The notes under the pieces are model-generated. The model had not been told where the DNA came from, did no database searches, and saw only the letters and a program-made list of their open reading frames with translations. A DNA stretch of 64,000 bases from Pedobacter africanus (lineage in GTDB: Bacteria; Bacteroidota; Bacteroidia; Sphingobacteriales; Sphingobacteriaceae). Every line of letters begins with the position of its first letter. The stretch's first letter is position 1. The translations under genes were made by a program, and so were the position numbers. The DNA lies in assembly GCF_900176535.1 (NCBI RefSeq), contig NZ_FWXT01000001.1, positions 2,108,001 through 2,172,000 of the forward strand. Direction: 5' to 3'. This document shows, piece by piece, positions 1-7,684 of this stretch.

Positions 1-150
1 TCGGCTTACCCCGGTGTCGATGCCCTGGTATTCATAGATGGCATCGCTGCATGCCTCAATCAGATCGTCGAGGGTCCATTTCTTGTAACGGTTTTGCAGG
101 CACTGGTCTATAGTGCGGTAGCGGATGAGGGCATTTCTGTTAACAGGCAT
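1..150 (-). CDS. WYL-type transcriptional regulator, N-terminal fragment
   Basis: Only the first 50 codons lie in the window; the gene runs off the left edge. The ATG is at 148-150 and the peptide begins MPVNRNALIRYRTIDQCLQN. This matches the N-terminal helix-turn-helix segment of Bacteroidota regulators that carry a C-terminal WYL (ligand- or nucleic-acid-sensing) domain; the WYL part itself is not visible. It is divergent from rtcB with about 100 bp between the start codons, so it probably controls the RtcB/Ro60 operon. In proteobacteria that role belongs to the sigma54 activator RtcR, so a WYL protein here would be a different control system. Family assignment rests on 50 residues and is moderately sure. 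Confidence 0.65.
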   Translation of the reverse strand, partial: MPVNRNALIRYRTIDQCLQNRYKKWTLDDLIEACSDAIYEYQGIDTGVSR

Positions 151-204
151 GTGCTTGAAATTATTTTAATGAATTTATGAATTAATTTTAACTACGCAAA
201 TACA

Positions 205-212
205 CTGCGCAG
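205..212. promoter_or_regulatory. Short palindrome in the regulator/rtcB divergent promoter region
   Basis: CTGCGCAG is a perfect 8-bp palindrome about 40 bp before the rtcB start codon, in the only intergenic space shared with the divergent regulator. It could be part of an operator, but an 8-bp palindrome is weak evidence on its own. Confidence 0.2.
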
Positions 213-251
213 ATGCTATATTTCTTTGCCTCAGTAAACAATAAAACAGTC

Positions 252-1706
252 ATGAAAAACGAGAAAATCAGCAACAACGAATTAAGGGCTTTGGGTGTCG
301 AATCAGTAGAGCTCCTCATCAAGTTCAGCCGCGTAGCCAATGGTTTATTGAAACATGAGGTAATGCCTAAGGCTGAAATCCTGGCCAATATCGCAGCGCT
401 GATCGATGACCCGATGCCTTATGCTTTGAAAAAAGGCGGCAAGTTTAAAAACCTGGCCGAAGAGGTGATCGCCCTGCGGAAGGAAGGAAAATTTGTAAAA
501 CAAGAGCGCAGCAATTTTAAGCTGAAAGAAGAAATAGCAGACTTTCCGGTGTGGGGATTGGAACAGATTGAAGTGGGCGCACTGGCACAGATGCGTACTG
601 CCGTACAATTGCCCATTGCTGTTGCAGGTGCCTTGATGCCCGATGCGCACCAGGGTTACGGTTTGCCGATTGGCGGGGTACTGGCTACTACAGCAAACAC
701 CATCATTCCGTTTGCGGTTGGGGTAGATATTGCCTGCAGAATGTGCCTGAGCATATTTGACCTGCCTGCAGCAGCCATCGATACTGAAGCTGATAAATTA
801 AAAAATATACTGGTAGACCACACCTATTTTGGTATAGGCTGCACCACAAAATCATACTTTGACAGCTCGCTGTTCGATAGTGCGGCCTGGAACGAAACCA
901 AGGTGATCCGTAACCTGAAAGACAAGGCTTATGCCCAGCTGGGTACCAGTGGAACGGGCAACCATTTTGTGGAGTGGGGCGAATTGACCATTGCTGAGGG
1001 TGCTTTAACAGGCATTCCGGCTGGAAGCTACCTGGCCCTGCTGTCGCACTCCGGTTCACGTGGATTTGGCGGAGCGGTAGCAGACCACTATAGCAGGATA
1101 GCGATGACCAAAACAAAACTGCCCGCAGAGGCCAAGCACCTGGCCTGGCTGGACCTGGATAAAGATGAAGGGCAGGAATACTGGATTGCCATGAACCTTG
1201 CCGGTGAATATGCAAGTGCAAACCACCACGAGATCCACAACAAGATAGCCCGTGCTTTGGGTGTTAACCCGATGACCAGGATAGAGAACCACCATAACTT
1301 TGCCTGGAAAGAGCAGCTGGCCGACGGTACGGAGGTGATGGTTCACCGTAAAGGTGCTACCCCTGCTGGCGAAGGTGTTTTGGGGATCATTCCTGGAAGC
1401 ATGAGTACACCGGGCTTCCTGGTGCGCGGCAAAGGCAATACCAGCAGCATCAATTCGGCCAGCCATGGTGCAGGCCGCCTGATGAGCAGAAGTGCGGCTT
1501 TTAAAACGCTGGACAGAAAGCAGATTGCTGCTAACCTGGTAGATAAGCGGATTACCCTGATGGGTAGTGATGTGGATGAAGCGCCAATGGCCTATAAAGA
1601 TATACATGCGGTTATGGCCGCACAAAATGACCTGGTTGAGGTACTTGCGAAATTTGAGCCGCGTATTGTAAGAATGGCGGATGCAAGAGAAAAACCAGAA
1701 GATTAA
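252..1706 (+). CDS. rtcB: RtcB family RNA-splicing ligase
   Basis: GTP- and Mn-dependent RNA ligase that joins 2',3'-cyclic phosphate (or 3'-phosphate) ends to 5'-OH ends; cytoplasmic. Family signatures are visible: DAHQGYG (residues 131-137) and GVDIACR (157-163, with the metal-binding Cys) in the Mn site, GTGNHF, HSGSRG, and HGAGR (405-409), whose histidine is the guanylylated residue by analogy with archaeal RtcB H404. At 484 residues it is full length for the family. I chose ATG 252 over the in-frame ATG at 213 because the 13 extra residues are not like RtcB. The next gene encodes a Ro60-like RNA-binding protein and starts 22 nt after this stop, so the two are probably one operon for RNA repair or tRNA/rRNA end metabolism after stress. 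No RtcA cyclase is seen. Confidence 0.95.
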   Translation: MKNEKISNNELRALGVESVELLIKFSRVANGLLKHEVMPKAEILANIAALIDDPMPYALKKGGKFKNLAEEVIALRKEGKFVKQERSNFKLKEEIADFPVWGLEQIEVGALAQMRTAVQLPIAVAGALMPDAHQGYGLPIGGVLATTANTIIPFAVGVDIACRMCLSIFDLPAAAIDTEADKLKNILVDHTYFGIGCTTKSYFDSSLFDSAAWNETKVIRNLKDKAYAQLGTSGTGNHFVEWGELTIAEGALTGIPAGSYLALLSHSGSRGFGGAVADHYSRIAMTKTKLPAEAKHLAWLDLDKDEGQEYWIAMNLAGEYASANHHEIHNKIARALGVNPMTRIENHHNFAWKEQLADGTEVMVHRKGATPAGEGVLGIIPGSMSTPGFLVRGKGNTSSINSASHGAGRLMSRSAAFKTLDRKQIAANLVDKRITLMGSDVDEAPMAYKDIHAVMAAQNDLVEVLAKFEPRIVRMADAREKPED

Positions 1707-1714
1707 AAAGAATG

Positions 1715-1722
1715 AAAGGAGG
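1715..1722 (+). promoter_or_regulatory. Strong Shine-Dalgarno site for the Ro60 gene
   Basis: AAAGGAGG lies 6 nt before the ATG at 1729. Most genes in this window have no such site, as is usual in Bacteroidota, so its presence here helps decide the start codon and suggests that the Ro60-like protein is translated independently of rtcB. Confidence 0.6.
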
Positions 1723-1728
1723 TTCAAC

Positions 1729-3258
1729 ATGAAATTTAACCTGTTAAGCAGAACAAAAAATCAAACCATAAACTACGAAGGTGCAAAAGCGTTTGCAATG
1801 ACTCCGGAAATGGAGCTGTACGCGACGGTGGTGACCTGGAGCTTAAACGATTCCTTTTATGAAAAGGATGAGGCAAGGCTGCAACGTTTGCGCGTGTTGA
1901 TTGCCAAATGCACCCCTGTATTTGTGGGTAAGCTGGCGGTATATGCCAGAACTAAAATGTATATGCGCTCAGTGCCGCTTGTTCTGGTAACAGAACTGGC
2001 CAGGCAGCACGCTGGTGATAACCTGGTTGCCAGGGCTACCGATGGTGTTATAGGCCGGGCAGATGAGATCACAGAATTACTGGCCTGCTATGAATTGCTG
2101 AACGAGCGTAAAGGCCCTAAAAGGCTAAACCGCTTGTCTAAGCAATTGCAAAAGGGTTTATCCAATGCGTTCAACCGTTTTGATGAATACCAGTTTGGCA
2201 AGTACAGCCGTGATGGTGCCATCAGGCTGCGCGATGCTTTGTTCCTGGTTCACCCAAAAGCAAAGGATGAATTGCAGCAGTTGCTCTTCAACAAAATTGC
2301 GAGTGGCGGTTTGCAAACCCCTTATACCTGGGAAACGGAACTGTCGGCATTGGGACAAATGAATTTTGACAGTGCAGAAGCAAAAACCATGGCCTTTCGT
2401 GCCAAATGGGAGGAGCTGATCGACAGCGGAAAACTGGGCTATATGGCCCTGCTGAGGAACCTGCGCAACATCCAGGATGCTGGTGTAAGTTATATGCACT
2501 TCGAAAGGATATGTGAACGTTTGGGCGATGCCGTGGAAGTGGCAAAAGCAAAACAGTTCCCGTTCCGTTACCTTGCTGCCTACCGGGAGCTGATCGGTTC
2601 ACAGGGCAATAAAAAAGGCTATACCGGCCTCTTACTGGATGCATTGGAAAAAGCGGTCCGGGCAAGTGCGGCAAATATCAAAGGCTTTGACCATGAAACC
2701 CGTGTGCTGCTGGCCTGCGATGTTTCGGGATCGATGCAGCAACCTGTATCGGCAAAGTCTAAGATCTTGCTGTACGATGTGGGCCTGATGCTGGGTATGC
2801 TTTTGCACTCCCGGTGTAAAAATGCAGAAGTCGGCATGTTTGGTGATACCTGGAAAACCATCTCCGTGCCAAGAACCAACATATTGGGCAATGTGCAGGA
2901 GTTTTACCGCCGCGAAGGTGAAGTAGGTTATGCAACCAATGGCTACCTGGTAATCCAGGATATCCTGCGCCGCAAGGTAAGAATGGATAAGGTGATGCTG
3001 TTTACCGATGGCCAGTTGTGGGACTCTTCTATATTGGGCAGTCGTATACAGACGTTGTGGCTGCGGTATAAAAAAGAAGTATCTCCGGAAGCCAGGCTTT
3101 ACCTGTTCGATTTGCAGGGTTATGGCCGGACGCCATTGCAAATACTGCGCGATGATGTTTACCTGATTGCAGGCTGGAGCGACAAAGTGTTTGAAGTGCT
3201 TGCCGCTTTGGAAAATGGCAAAACAGCCTTAGACGCAATCAATGAAATAGAATTATAA
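1729..3258 (+). CDS. rsr: TROVE/vWA domain protein, bacterial Ro60 (Rsr)
   Basis: Ortholog of the Ro60 autoantigen: a ring-shaped RNA-binding protein that holds Y RNAs and misfolded RNA ends. The first ~300 residues are the HEAT-repeat TROVE ring (for example the segment around EMELYATVVTWSLNDSFYEK near the N-terminus). A von Willebrand A domain follows, with the metal-ion-dependent adhesion motif D331-x-S333-x-S335 and the later LFTDGQLWD segment. At 509 residues it is typical. The start at 1729 is favoured by the AAAGGAGG site; an upstream in-frame ATG at 1681 overlaps rtcB. It lies just after rtcB and just before two structured RNAs that I interpret as its Y RNA partners. In Salmonella the genes rsr, yrlB, yrlA, rtcB and rtcA likewise form one operon. 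Confidence 0.93.
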   Translation: MKFNLLSRTKNQTINYEGAKAFAMTPEMELYATVVTWSLNDSFYEKDEARLQRLRVLIAKCTPVFVGKLAVYARTKMYMRSVPLVLVTELARQHAGDNLVARATDGVIGRADEITELLACYELLNERKGPKRLNRLSKQLQKGLSNAFNRFDEYQFGKYSRDGAIRLRDALFLVHPKAKDELQQLLFNKIASGGLQTPYTWETELSALGQMNFDSAEAKTMAFRAKWEELIDSGKLGYMALLRNLRNIQDAGVSYMHFERICERLGDAVEVAKAKQFPFRYLAAYRELIGSQGNKKGYTGLLLDALEKAVRASAANIKGFDHETRVLLACDVSGSMQQPVSAKSKILLYDVGLMLGMLLHSRCKNAEVGMFGDTWKTISVPRTNILGNVQEFYRREGEVGYATNGYLVIQDILRRKVRMDKVMLFTDGQLWDSSILGSRIQTLWLRYKKEVSPEARLYLFDLQGYGRTPLQILRDDVYLIAGWSDKVFEVLAALENGKTALDAINEIEL

Positions 3259-3261
3259 ATC

Positions 3262-3287
3262 AGGTATGGGGAGAACGCCCCATACCT
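3262..3287 (+). terminator. Hairpin after the Ro60 gene
   Basis: A perfect 10-bp stem (AGGTATGGGG with CCCCATACCT) and a 6-nt loop start 4 nt after the rsr stop codon. Only three T follow, then an A-run, so it may be an attenuator or an RNA-processing and 3'-end-protection element rather than a strong terminator. It separates the mRNA from the Y RNA-like units. Confidence 0.5.
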
Positions 3288-3311
3288 TTAAAAAAAAGAG
3301 ATTCATAAGGA

Positions 3312-3420
3312 TGCCGTAGAAACGGGATACTTCGCGCCATTGGAGGGGGTGGGCAGTGTTGTGCAAATGATGCTGTGGGTTCGAGTCCCAAAAGCGGTTC
3401 CCCCGTCCCGGTTCGCCTGT
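3312..3420 (+). ncRNA. Candidate Y RNA, copy 1
   Basis: The unit opens with TGCCGTAGA, five variable bases and GATACTTCG (3312-3334), the same block that opens copy 2. Bases 3321-3327 can pair with 3406-3413 (one bulged G), giving a terminal stem. Inside it GGGGG (3345-3349) can pair with CCCCC (3400-3404), and TGGG-TTCGAGT-CCCA (3376-3390) forms a tRNA-like T-arm with the same 7-nt loop as copy 2. A clear D-arm is missing, so the tRNA-like module is less complete. It follows the Ro60 gene directly, where bacterial Y RNAs are often found. Ends are approximate. Family assignment is inference from structure and position. Confidence 0.6.
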
Positions 3421-3446
3421 TGCTCCTTATAAAACATAAAAGAAAG

Positions 3447-3585
3447 TGCCGTAGATAAGTGATACTTCGACTCCACTCGCCAGGTCGCCGGTTCGAGTCC
3501 GGCCATTGGCCCAGCCAGTGTAGCTCAGTTTGGTCAGAGCAGGAACACCGCAAGGTGTATTTCACTTCTCGCTTTTGCCTTTCTT
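3447..3585 (+). ncRNA. Candidate Y RNA, copy 2, with permuted tRNA-like module (YrlA-like)
   Basis: After the shared opening block (3447-3469) come, in this order, a T-arm (GCCGG 3487-3491, loop TTCGAGT, CCGGC 3499-3503), a 7-bp acceptor-like stem (CATTGGC 3504-3510 with GCCAGTG 3514-3520) closed by the triloop CCA, TA at 3521-3522, and a D-arm (GCTC 3523-3526, GAGC 3537-3540). A hairpin with a GCAA tetraloop (3545-3558) follows, then the outer stem AAGTGA (3457-3462) with TCACTT (3562-3567). T-arm before D-arm means a circularly permuted tRNA entered through the anticodon side, as described for YrlA-type Y RNAs. A T-rich stretch near 3580-3588 may end it. It probably binds the Ro60 protein and may direct it to a nuclease or tRNA-like partner. 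Confidence 0.72.
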
Positions 3586-3586
3586 T

Positions 3587-3778
3587 TTAAAGATAGAGCT
3601 TTTCTGTTTCTTCGATAGAGAGCCTAGTGAGCTTCATGATTTGTTCATTTGATTAGCCCTCTTTCTTCATCTCAATTGCTATCTCGGGCTTTTCCTCAAT
3701 CTTAGCTTTTTCTGCTGCTTTTTGCTCTTCGTAACGAATACCTGTATTCCAGTCAGACTTTGCTTTCACATCTGAAGT
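3587..3778 (-). pseudogene. Remnant of an Rpn/PD-(D/E)XK nuclease-transposase gene (C-terminal part)
   Basis: Read on the minus strand this frame gives SDVKAKSDWNTGIRYEEQKA, a run of K/E-rich residues, an in-frame stop (after EMKKEG), then NEQIMKLTRLSIEETEKLYL and a final stop. This is the characteristic C-terminal tail of Rpn-family recombination-promoting nucleases (PDDEXK_2 transposase family). The catalytic core is gone and upstream there are two stops, so it is a decayed fragment. Recognition is by eye from the tail pattern. Confidence 0.6.
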
Positions 3779-3792
3779 AGCGCAAAAGCATT

Positions 3793-4079
3793 ATTAGTAA
3801 ACCTAAGGCCATTTATACTAAAGTTAGAGCAATAGCGCCTGTGATTAGAAAGGTGCAGATGAAAGAAGCTGATGATGCAGAGCATGATTTGGAGTTGGGA
3901 AAGTCGGCTCAAGAACGTGCTGCTGCTGTTACATTTATTATTTCGCAATCATTAGCGAAAGGACAGCGAATGGATAAAACTAGGTTATCAAGAAGAGTAA
4001 TGCACTCATGACACTAGCCGAAGATTCTGAAGATTTTATTAGTCCTAATTCCTTATCATTTCCTTTTATTGTTAATTAG
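3793..4079 (+). pseudogene. Probable remnant of a two-gene nucleotidyltransferase locus
   Basis: An open frame without a start codon runs to the TGA at 4009-4011 and contains KSAQERAAAVTFIISQSLAK and MDKTRLSRRVMHS. A second frame starts at an overlapping ATG (4008) and reads MTLAEDSEDFISPNSLSFPF before stopping at 4077-4079. In Bacteroidota, AbiEii-like nucleotidyltransferases often begin in this style and are preceded by a small gene with an ERxAAV-like segment, so this may be the decayed front of such a pair. The match is weak and from memory; no catalytic motif remains. Confidence 0.3.
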
Positions 4080-5193
4080 CCGATTTGCCGGATTGCATTG
4101 CTGCAGTATATTTTTTCAATGTCTCCTCTTCCCTTCTAATGTACTCATCTGTTGAAGGCGTTGCAGGAAGCTTCAGGTCAGCAACGAATTTCTTCTGTAC
4201 GGCAATTGCCCTCTCAATATCTCCGGATGCAAAATATGCTTTTGCCACCTTTCCCATAGCAAAGAAGTCATTCTCCGAGCGTCGCGTATAATAGTCAGCC
4301 ACAAAAACATAGAACTTCTTGTCAAGTCGCCCTTCATCTTCGCTGAGGGCACGTGCAATCTCGTACTCCTGTTCTGAACCCTTTAGCGTTACCAATTGCT
4401 TCAGTGCCTTTTCGGGACTAACATGCGCAAGGGCACGTAAGTATGTTCCTTTCATAATGTCCGAGTTCGCTGGATAATCCTGCATAAACTTCTCATACAA
4501 GGAAACCGTCAGCGGATAATCCTTTGCCATGAGTGCCTGCCGGATCTGCATGAGCGCAGCCATTGCCTTGTCATCGATCGCCTGGCGTTTTGGCTGGCTG
4601 GCCCTTCGCTTTGCAAAGGCAGCAGCGTCAAAAGTGCCCGCCACAACAGCAGCTAAAACACTGTCCACGCCCTGTGGCTGCCCTATCCAGGCAATCTTGC
4701 TTTCCTGGTCCACGATGAATACAGACGGAATGCTTCTAATTCCTGCTGCGCGCAACCAGGTATGGTTCACTAAACTGGCATCGTTATCCATTGCAACATG
4801 CGTATCCAATTTATTCCCCATCATCTTTACAAAGGCATCAACCATGGTAAAAACATCCCGATCCTGACGCGGAGTTTCCGATACATTCATCGCGATGAAA
4901 GTAGCCTGATCTCTGTATCGTCTTGCGAGTGCGCTCATATGAGGCATACTTTCCCGGCAGGGCACGCACCAGGTGGCCCAAAAATCTAAGACATACACAT
5001 GCCCCTTTTTAAAATCATCGATAGGCTTACCCTTTACCCATCTCCCAACAACTAACTTAGGGGCAGAATCGTTCACATGGAGCGTAGGTCCATTCTGTGC
5101 ATTAACGTTCTGTGCATTTGCCGATAGAAACGAACTGCCTGACATTGCGAGCAGTACGATCATTTTGAATGTACGTAATTTTGTGCTTTTCAT
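4072..5193 (-). CDS. Exported TlpA-like thioredoxin family protein (locus A, third)
   Basis: A 373-residue exported protein: signal peptide to about residue 28, thioredoxin-like fold with the redox motif WC76VPC79 in the segment DFWATWCVPCRES, then a helical C-terminal half (about 190-373) that resembles TPR-type repeats. TlpA-type proteins act in the periplasm or at the outer membrane as thiol reductants; the substrate is unknown. It is the last of three thioredoxin-like genes after susC/susD of locus A (42 nt after the previous gene), so it is probably co-transcribed. Its 3' end abuts the remnant region at 3587-4079. Confidence 0.85.
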   Translation of the reverse strand: MKSTKLRTFKMIVLLAMSGSSFLSANAQNVNAQNGPTLHVNDSAPKLVVGRWVKGKPIDDFKKGHVYVLDFWATWCVPCRESMPHMSALARRYRDQATFIAMNVSETPRQDRDVFTMVDAFVKMMGNKLDTHVAMDNDASLVNHTWLRAAGIRSIPSVFIVDQESKIAWIGQPQGVDSVLAAVVAGTFDAAAFAKRRASQPKRQAIDDKAMAALMQIRQALMAKDYPLTVSLYEKFMQDYPANSDIMKGTYLRALAHVSPEKALKQLVTLKGSEQEYEIARALSEDEGRLDKKFYVFVADYYTRRSENDFFAMGKVAKAYFASGDIERAIAVQKKFVADLKLPATPSTDEYIRREEETLKKYTAAMQSGKSAN

Positions 5194-5235
5194 AAGTATA
5201 CTTTTTAGTCGTTTGGAAAGAAGACAAAATATAGG

Positions 5236-6369
5236 TTAGGATTTCTTTTTGCCTGCTTTAGCCTGATACGCTTTCAAGGTTTCTTCATATTGGGCAACTA
5301 GTTCCTTGGTAATCCTGGTACCGCCCTTGCCGGAAGCCAGGGCATCCTGTGACTTTTCAAAAACAATTTGCTGATTTTTGACTGCATTAGCGTAATCACC
5401 GGCTTGCGCATAACACTTGGCGATATACTCATATACCAATGGATTTGGCGCTCCGTTGCTTCTGGAAATATACAGTTGAAGGCATTCCGCTCCGAAAAGA
5501 TAGGTTTCCGGTTTAAGACCTGTACGGTCGGCAATTGCAGTTCCAAAATTACCAACCGTATTGCCGCCAATGGTAATAGATGCCAGGAACTTTCGTGCCA
5601 CCTCAACCGCCTGTTTCTCATCTACAAAATCTAATAAGGTGGTGAATTTCTTCATCGTTACCCCATACATCATTTCGGGATTATCATTAGCTATCTTATC
5701 GAGCGCGGCAATCGCAGCCTTATAATCTTTTATCGCAATTGCTTTATCATAGTCCACCAGTATTGCTTCCTGGCTTTTTATGGTGGCGGCAACTTCAGCC
5801 CTTTGCGCTTCTGATCCTTCTGATGTTACGTTATAGGTGCCATTTTTGATCAGTTCCAAGATGTTTTCTAATCCTTTTGGAGATCCGATCCAGATCAGTT
5901 TGCCATCTTTTACAACTAGTGTCGAAGGGATGGCACTGATCCCGGCATTCTTCAGCCAATTATTTAGCATGTATTGGTCGTTATTATCTACCGCAACACT
6001 GAAGTCCATCTTATCACCCATGGACTTTACGAATTTTTCAACATTGGGCAATGCGGATTCATAAGGCCTTCCGCCTACTTTCTCCATGACGTTATACGCG
6101 ATCACGGTAACCTCCGGATGCTTTCTGGCAAACTCGGAAAGCCCTGGCATAGCTGCAATGCAGGGACCGCACCAGGTCGCCCAAAACTCCAGGACATAAA
6201 TCCTGTCCTTTTCGTAGGACTTTACCGGTGTTCCTTTGAGCCATTTGGAATATTTTATCTCCGGTGCGTCATCGCCAACGATTAAGGGTACTTTTTGTTG
6301 AGCCAGCGCCATAGAGCAGCTAACCAAAAGCAACGTACATGTTAATATTTTTTTAAATGTCATTTTCAT
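5236..6369 (-). CDS. Exported TlpA-like thioredoxin family protein (locus A, second)
   Basis: A 377-residue protein with a signal peptide ending near ALAQQ, thioredoxin motif C67-GP-C70 in EFWATWCGPCIAAMP, and a helical C-terminal region that looks like a divergent tetratricopeptide array. It has the same layout as the next gene downstream, so the two are probably duplicates. ATG at 6367-6369 is preferred; a TTG three codons earlier is possible. It starts 18 nt after the DUF4369 protein. Role inferred: periplasmic thiol-disulfide exchange linked to the SusCD substrate. Confidence 0.85.
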   Translation of the reverse strand: MKMTFKKILTCTLLLVSCSMALAQQKVPLIVGDDAPEIKYSKWLKGTPVKSYEKDRIYVLEFWATWCGPCIAAMPGLSEFARKHPEVTVIAYNVMEKVGGRPYESALPNVEKFVKSMGDKMDFSVAVDNNDQYMLNNWLKNAGISAIPSTLVVKDGKLIWIGSPKGLENILELIKNGTYNVTSEGSEAQRAEVAATIKSQEAILVDYDKAIAIKDYKAAIAALDKIANDNPEMMYGVTMKKFTTLLDFVDEKQAVEVARKFLASITIGGNTVGNFGTAIADRTGLKPETYLFGAECLQLYISRSNGAPNPLVYEYIAKCYAQAGDYANAVKNQQIVFEKSQDALASGKGGTRITKELVAQYEETLKAYQAKAGKKKS

Positions 6370-6387
6370 AATTTTCAAGTTGATAGC

Positions 6388-7572
6388 TTATTTATAAATT
6401 TCTGCCAGTTTTTTATCCAAATCGTCGTCACTTCCATACCTACCAACGATAACACCATTTGGATCGACTAGTATTTTGGTTGGGAGAACACTGATGTTAT
6501 ATTTATCTAAAATGGAGTTTGAACTATCAAAATTGATACCGCCGCCGGACATCCATTTAGTTCCGTTTAAAACATGTTTCCAAATACCAATCTTGTCATC
6601 CTCAACCGCTTTTCTCCAGCTGTCAGGAGCCCTATCATCATCAGAAACTCCAATAATCTCAAATCCCTTGGATTCATACTGATTATAGACATCTATCAAG
6701 TGTGGGTTGCCTTTTCTGCACGGAACGCACCATGAAGCCCAGAAGTCCAGTAGCACATATTTTCCCTTATAGTCTGCAAGGCTCAGTTGTCCGCCGCGCA
6801 GCTCGCTGCCAGAGAATGGGGCCGCTACGGAACCTACGGTTCCTAATTTAGCTTTATCTATCCCCTTCTTTAATTGTTTGCCAACATTGCTTGCGGCAAC
6901 ATCTGGACTTAACTTTGCATAACGCTCGTTTATATCGGGCATTGTTAGATTTTCGCTTAAAATCCATGCGGCGACGTAGCTATTAGGAAATTTGTTGATA
7001 TAATCGAGCTTTTTCTCTTGCATCTGCTTGCCCAACACTGAGAGAGCAGTTCTGAGGTTGCCTAAGTCAGTCTTGAGCTTGGTCAGCGTCACCGCATCGG
7101 CTTTATCGCTTGTAGCCTTCATGATCGCTGAATTAGTTGTGTAATAATCTCTCATCACTTTGTCCAACTGAGGCTGAATGTCGTTTACGAATTCATTATA
7201 CTGTTTTAGCTCTTCCGCTACCGGTGTGCCACTCAAAAGTCCATTTGAAAAATCGCCAGCAGGTATCGTAACCATTTGGCTTCCGGGAGACACGAATATC
7301 TGGAATGCTCTTGCATCCGTTGATGACCCCAGTTCTGATAGTATCCTTGCAGATGTAACCCCATCGACAGTGCCTTTGAACATAAAAGCACCGGCGGTAA
7401 TTTTAGTACTATCTGTGATTATCTTCTGAAGCCCTTTTTGATATATCAAATAAATGGTACCATCAGTTTTACCAGCTATTTTCCCCTTAATGGCAAAGGG
7501 TTTTACTTGTGCCATTGCTGCAAATGCCAGAAATGATAATGCAGCAGTTAAGCAAAGGTTTTTGTTTTTCAT
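6388..7572 (-). CDS. DUF4369 and TlpA domain protein (locus A, first)
   Basis: 394 residues. After a signal peptide (about 1-21) the segment from residue ~27 (FAIKGKIAGKTDGTIYLIYQ) to ~130 has the DUF4369 pattern found at the front of Bacteroidota thiol oxidoreductases. A helical linker follows, then a TlpA/AhpC-like thioredoxin domain with C282-VP-C285 in DFWASWCVPC. The arrangement DUF4369-linker-TlpA is common beside SusC/SusD pairs. It lies 112 nt after susD with a hairpin in between, so its expression may be lower than that of susCD. Substrate unknown. Confidence 0.87.
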   Translation of the reverse strand: MKNKNLCLTAALSFLAFAAMAQVKPFAIKGKIAGKTDGTIYLIYQKGLQKIITDSTKITAGAFMFKGTVDGVTSARILSELGSSTDARAFQIFVSPGSQMVTIPAGDFSNGLLSGTPVAEELKQYNEFVNDIQPQLDKVMRDYYTTNSAIMKATSDKADAVTLTKLKTDLGNLRTALSVLGKQMQEKKLDYINKFPNSYVAAWILSENLTMPDINERYAKLSPDVAASNVGKQLKKGIDKAKLGTVGSVAAPFSGSELRGGQLSLADYKGKYVLLDFWASWCVPCRKGNPHLIDVYNQYESKGFEIIGVSDDDRAPDSWRKAVEDDKIGIWKHVLNGTKWMSGGGINFDSSNSILDKYNISVLPTKILVDPNGVIVGRYGSDDDLDKKLAEIYK

Positions 7573-7630
7573 GTGTTTGACTTGTTTAAATAATACCAGG
7601 AACTGCTATCCAGAAAATTTCAGGGCCTAA

Positions 7631-7662
7631 ATTTAGGAGTGCGGAATTCCGCGCTCCTAAAT
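7631..7662 (-). terminator. Hairpin between susD and the thioredoxin-like genes of locus A
   Basis: ATTTAGGAG (7631-7639) pairs with CTCCTAAAT (7654-7662), and the enclosed GCGGAATTCCGC is itself self-complementary, giving a near-continuous stem. It has no long T-run, so partial termination or mRNA processing that sets susCD above the downstream genes is more likely than full termination. Confidence 0.5.
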
Positions 7663-7684
7663 CTTAATAAATGCCCTATTTGTT

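Noticed and set aside
1056..1730. Long open frame on the minus strand opposite rtcB (and similar long antisense frames at 44725-45327 and 48094-48507)
   Set aside because: They lie entirely opposite well-supported genes, have no family resemblance, and are expected shadows of codon bias.
3487..3541. An ordinary tRNA gene
   Set aside because: The D-arm comes after the T-arm and there is no anticodon arm between them in normal order, so it cannot be a standard tRNA; it is treated as the permuted module of a Y-like RNA.
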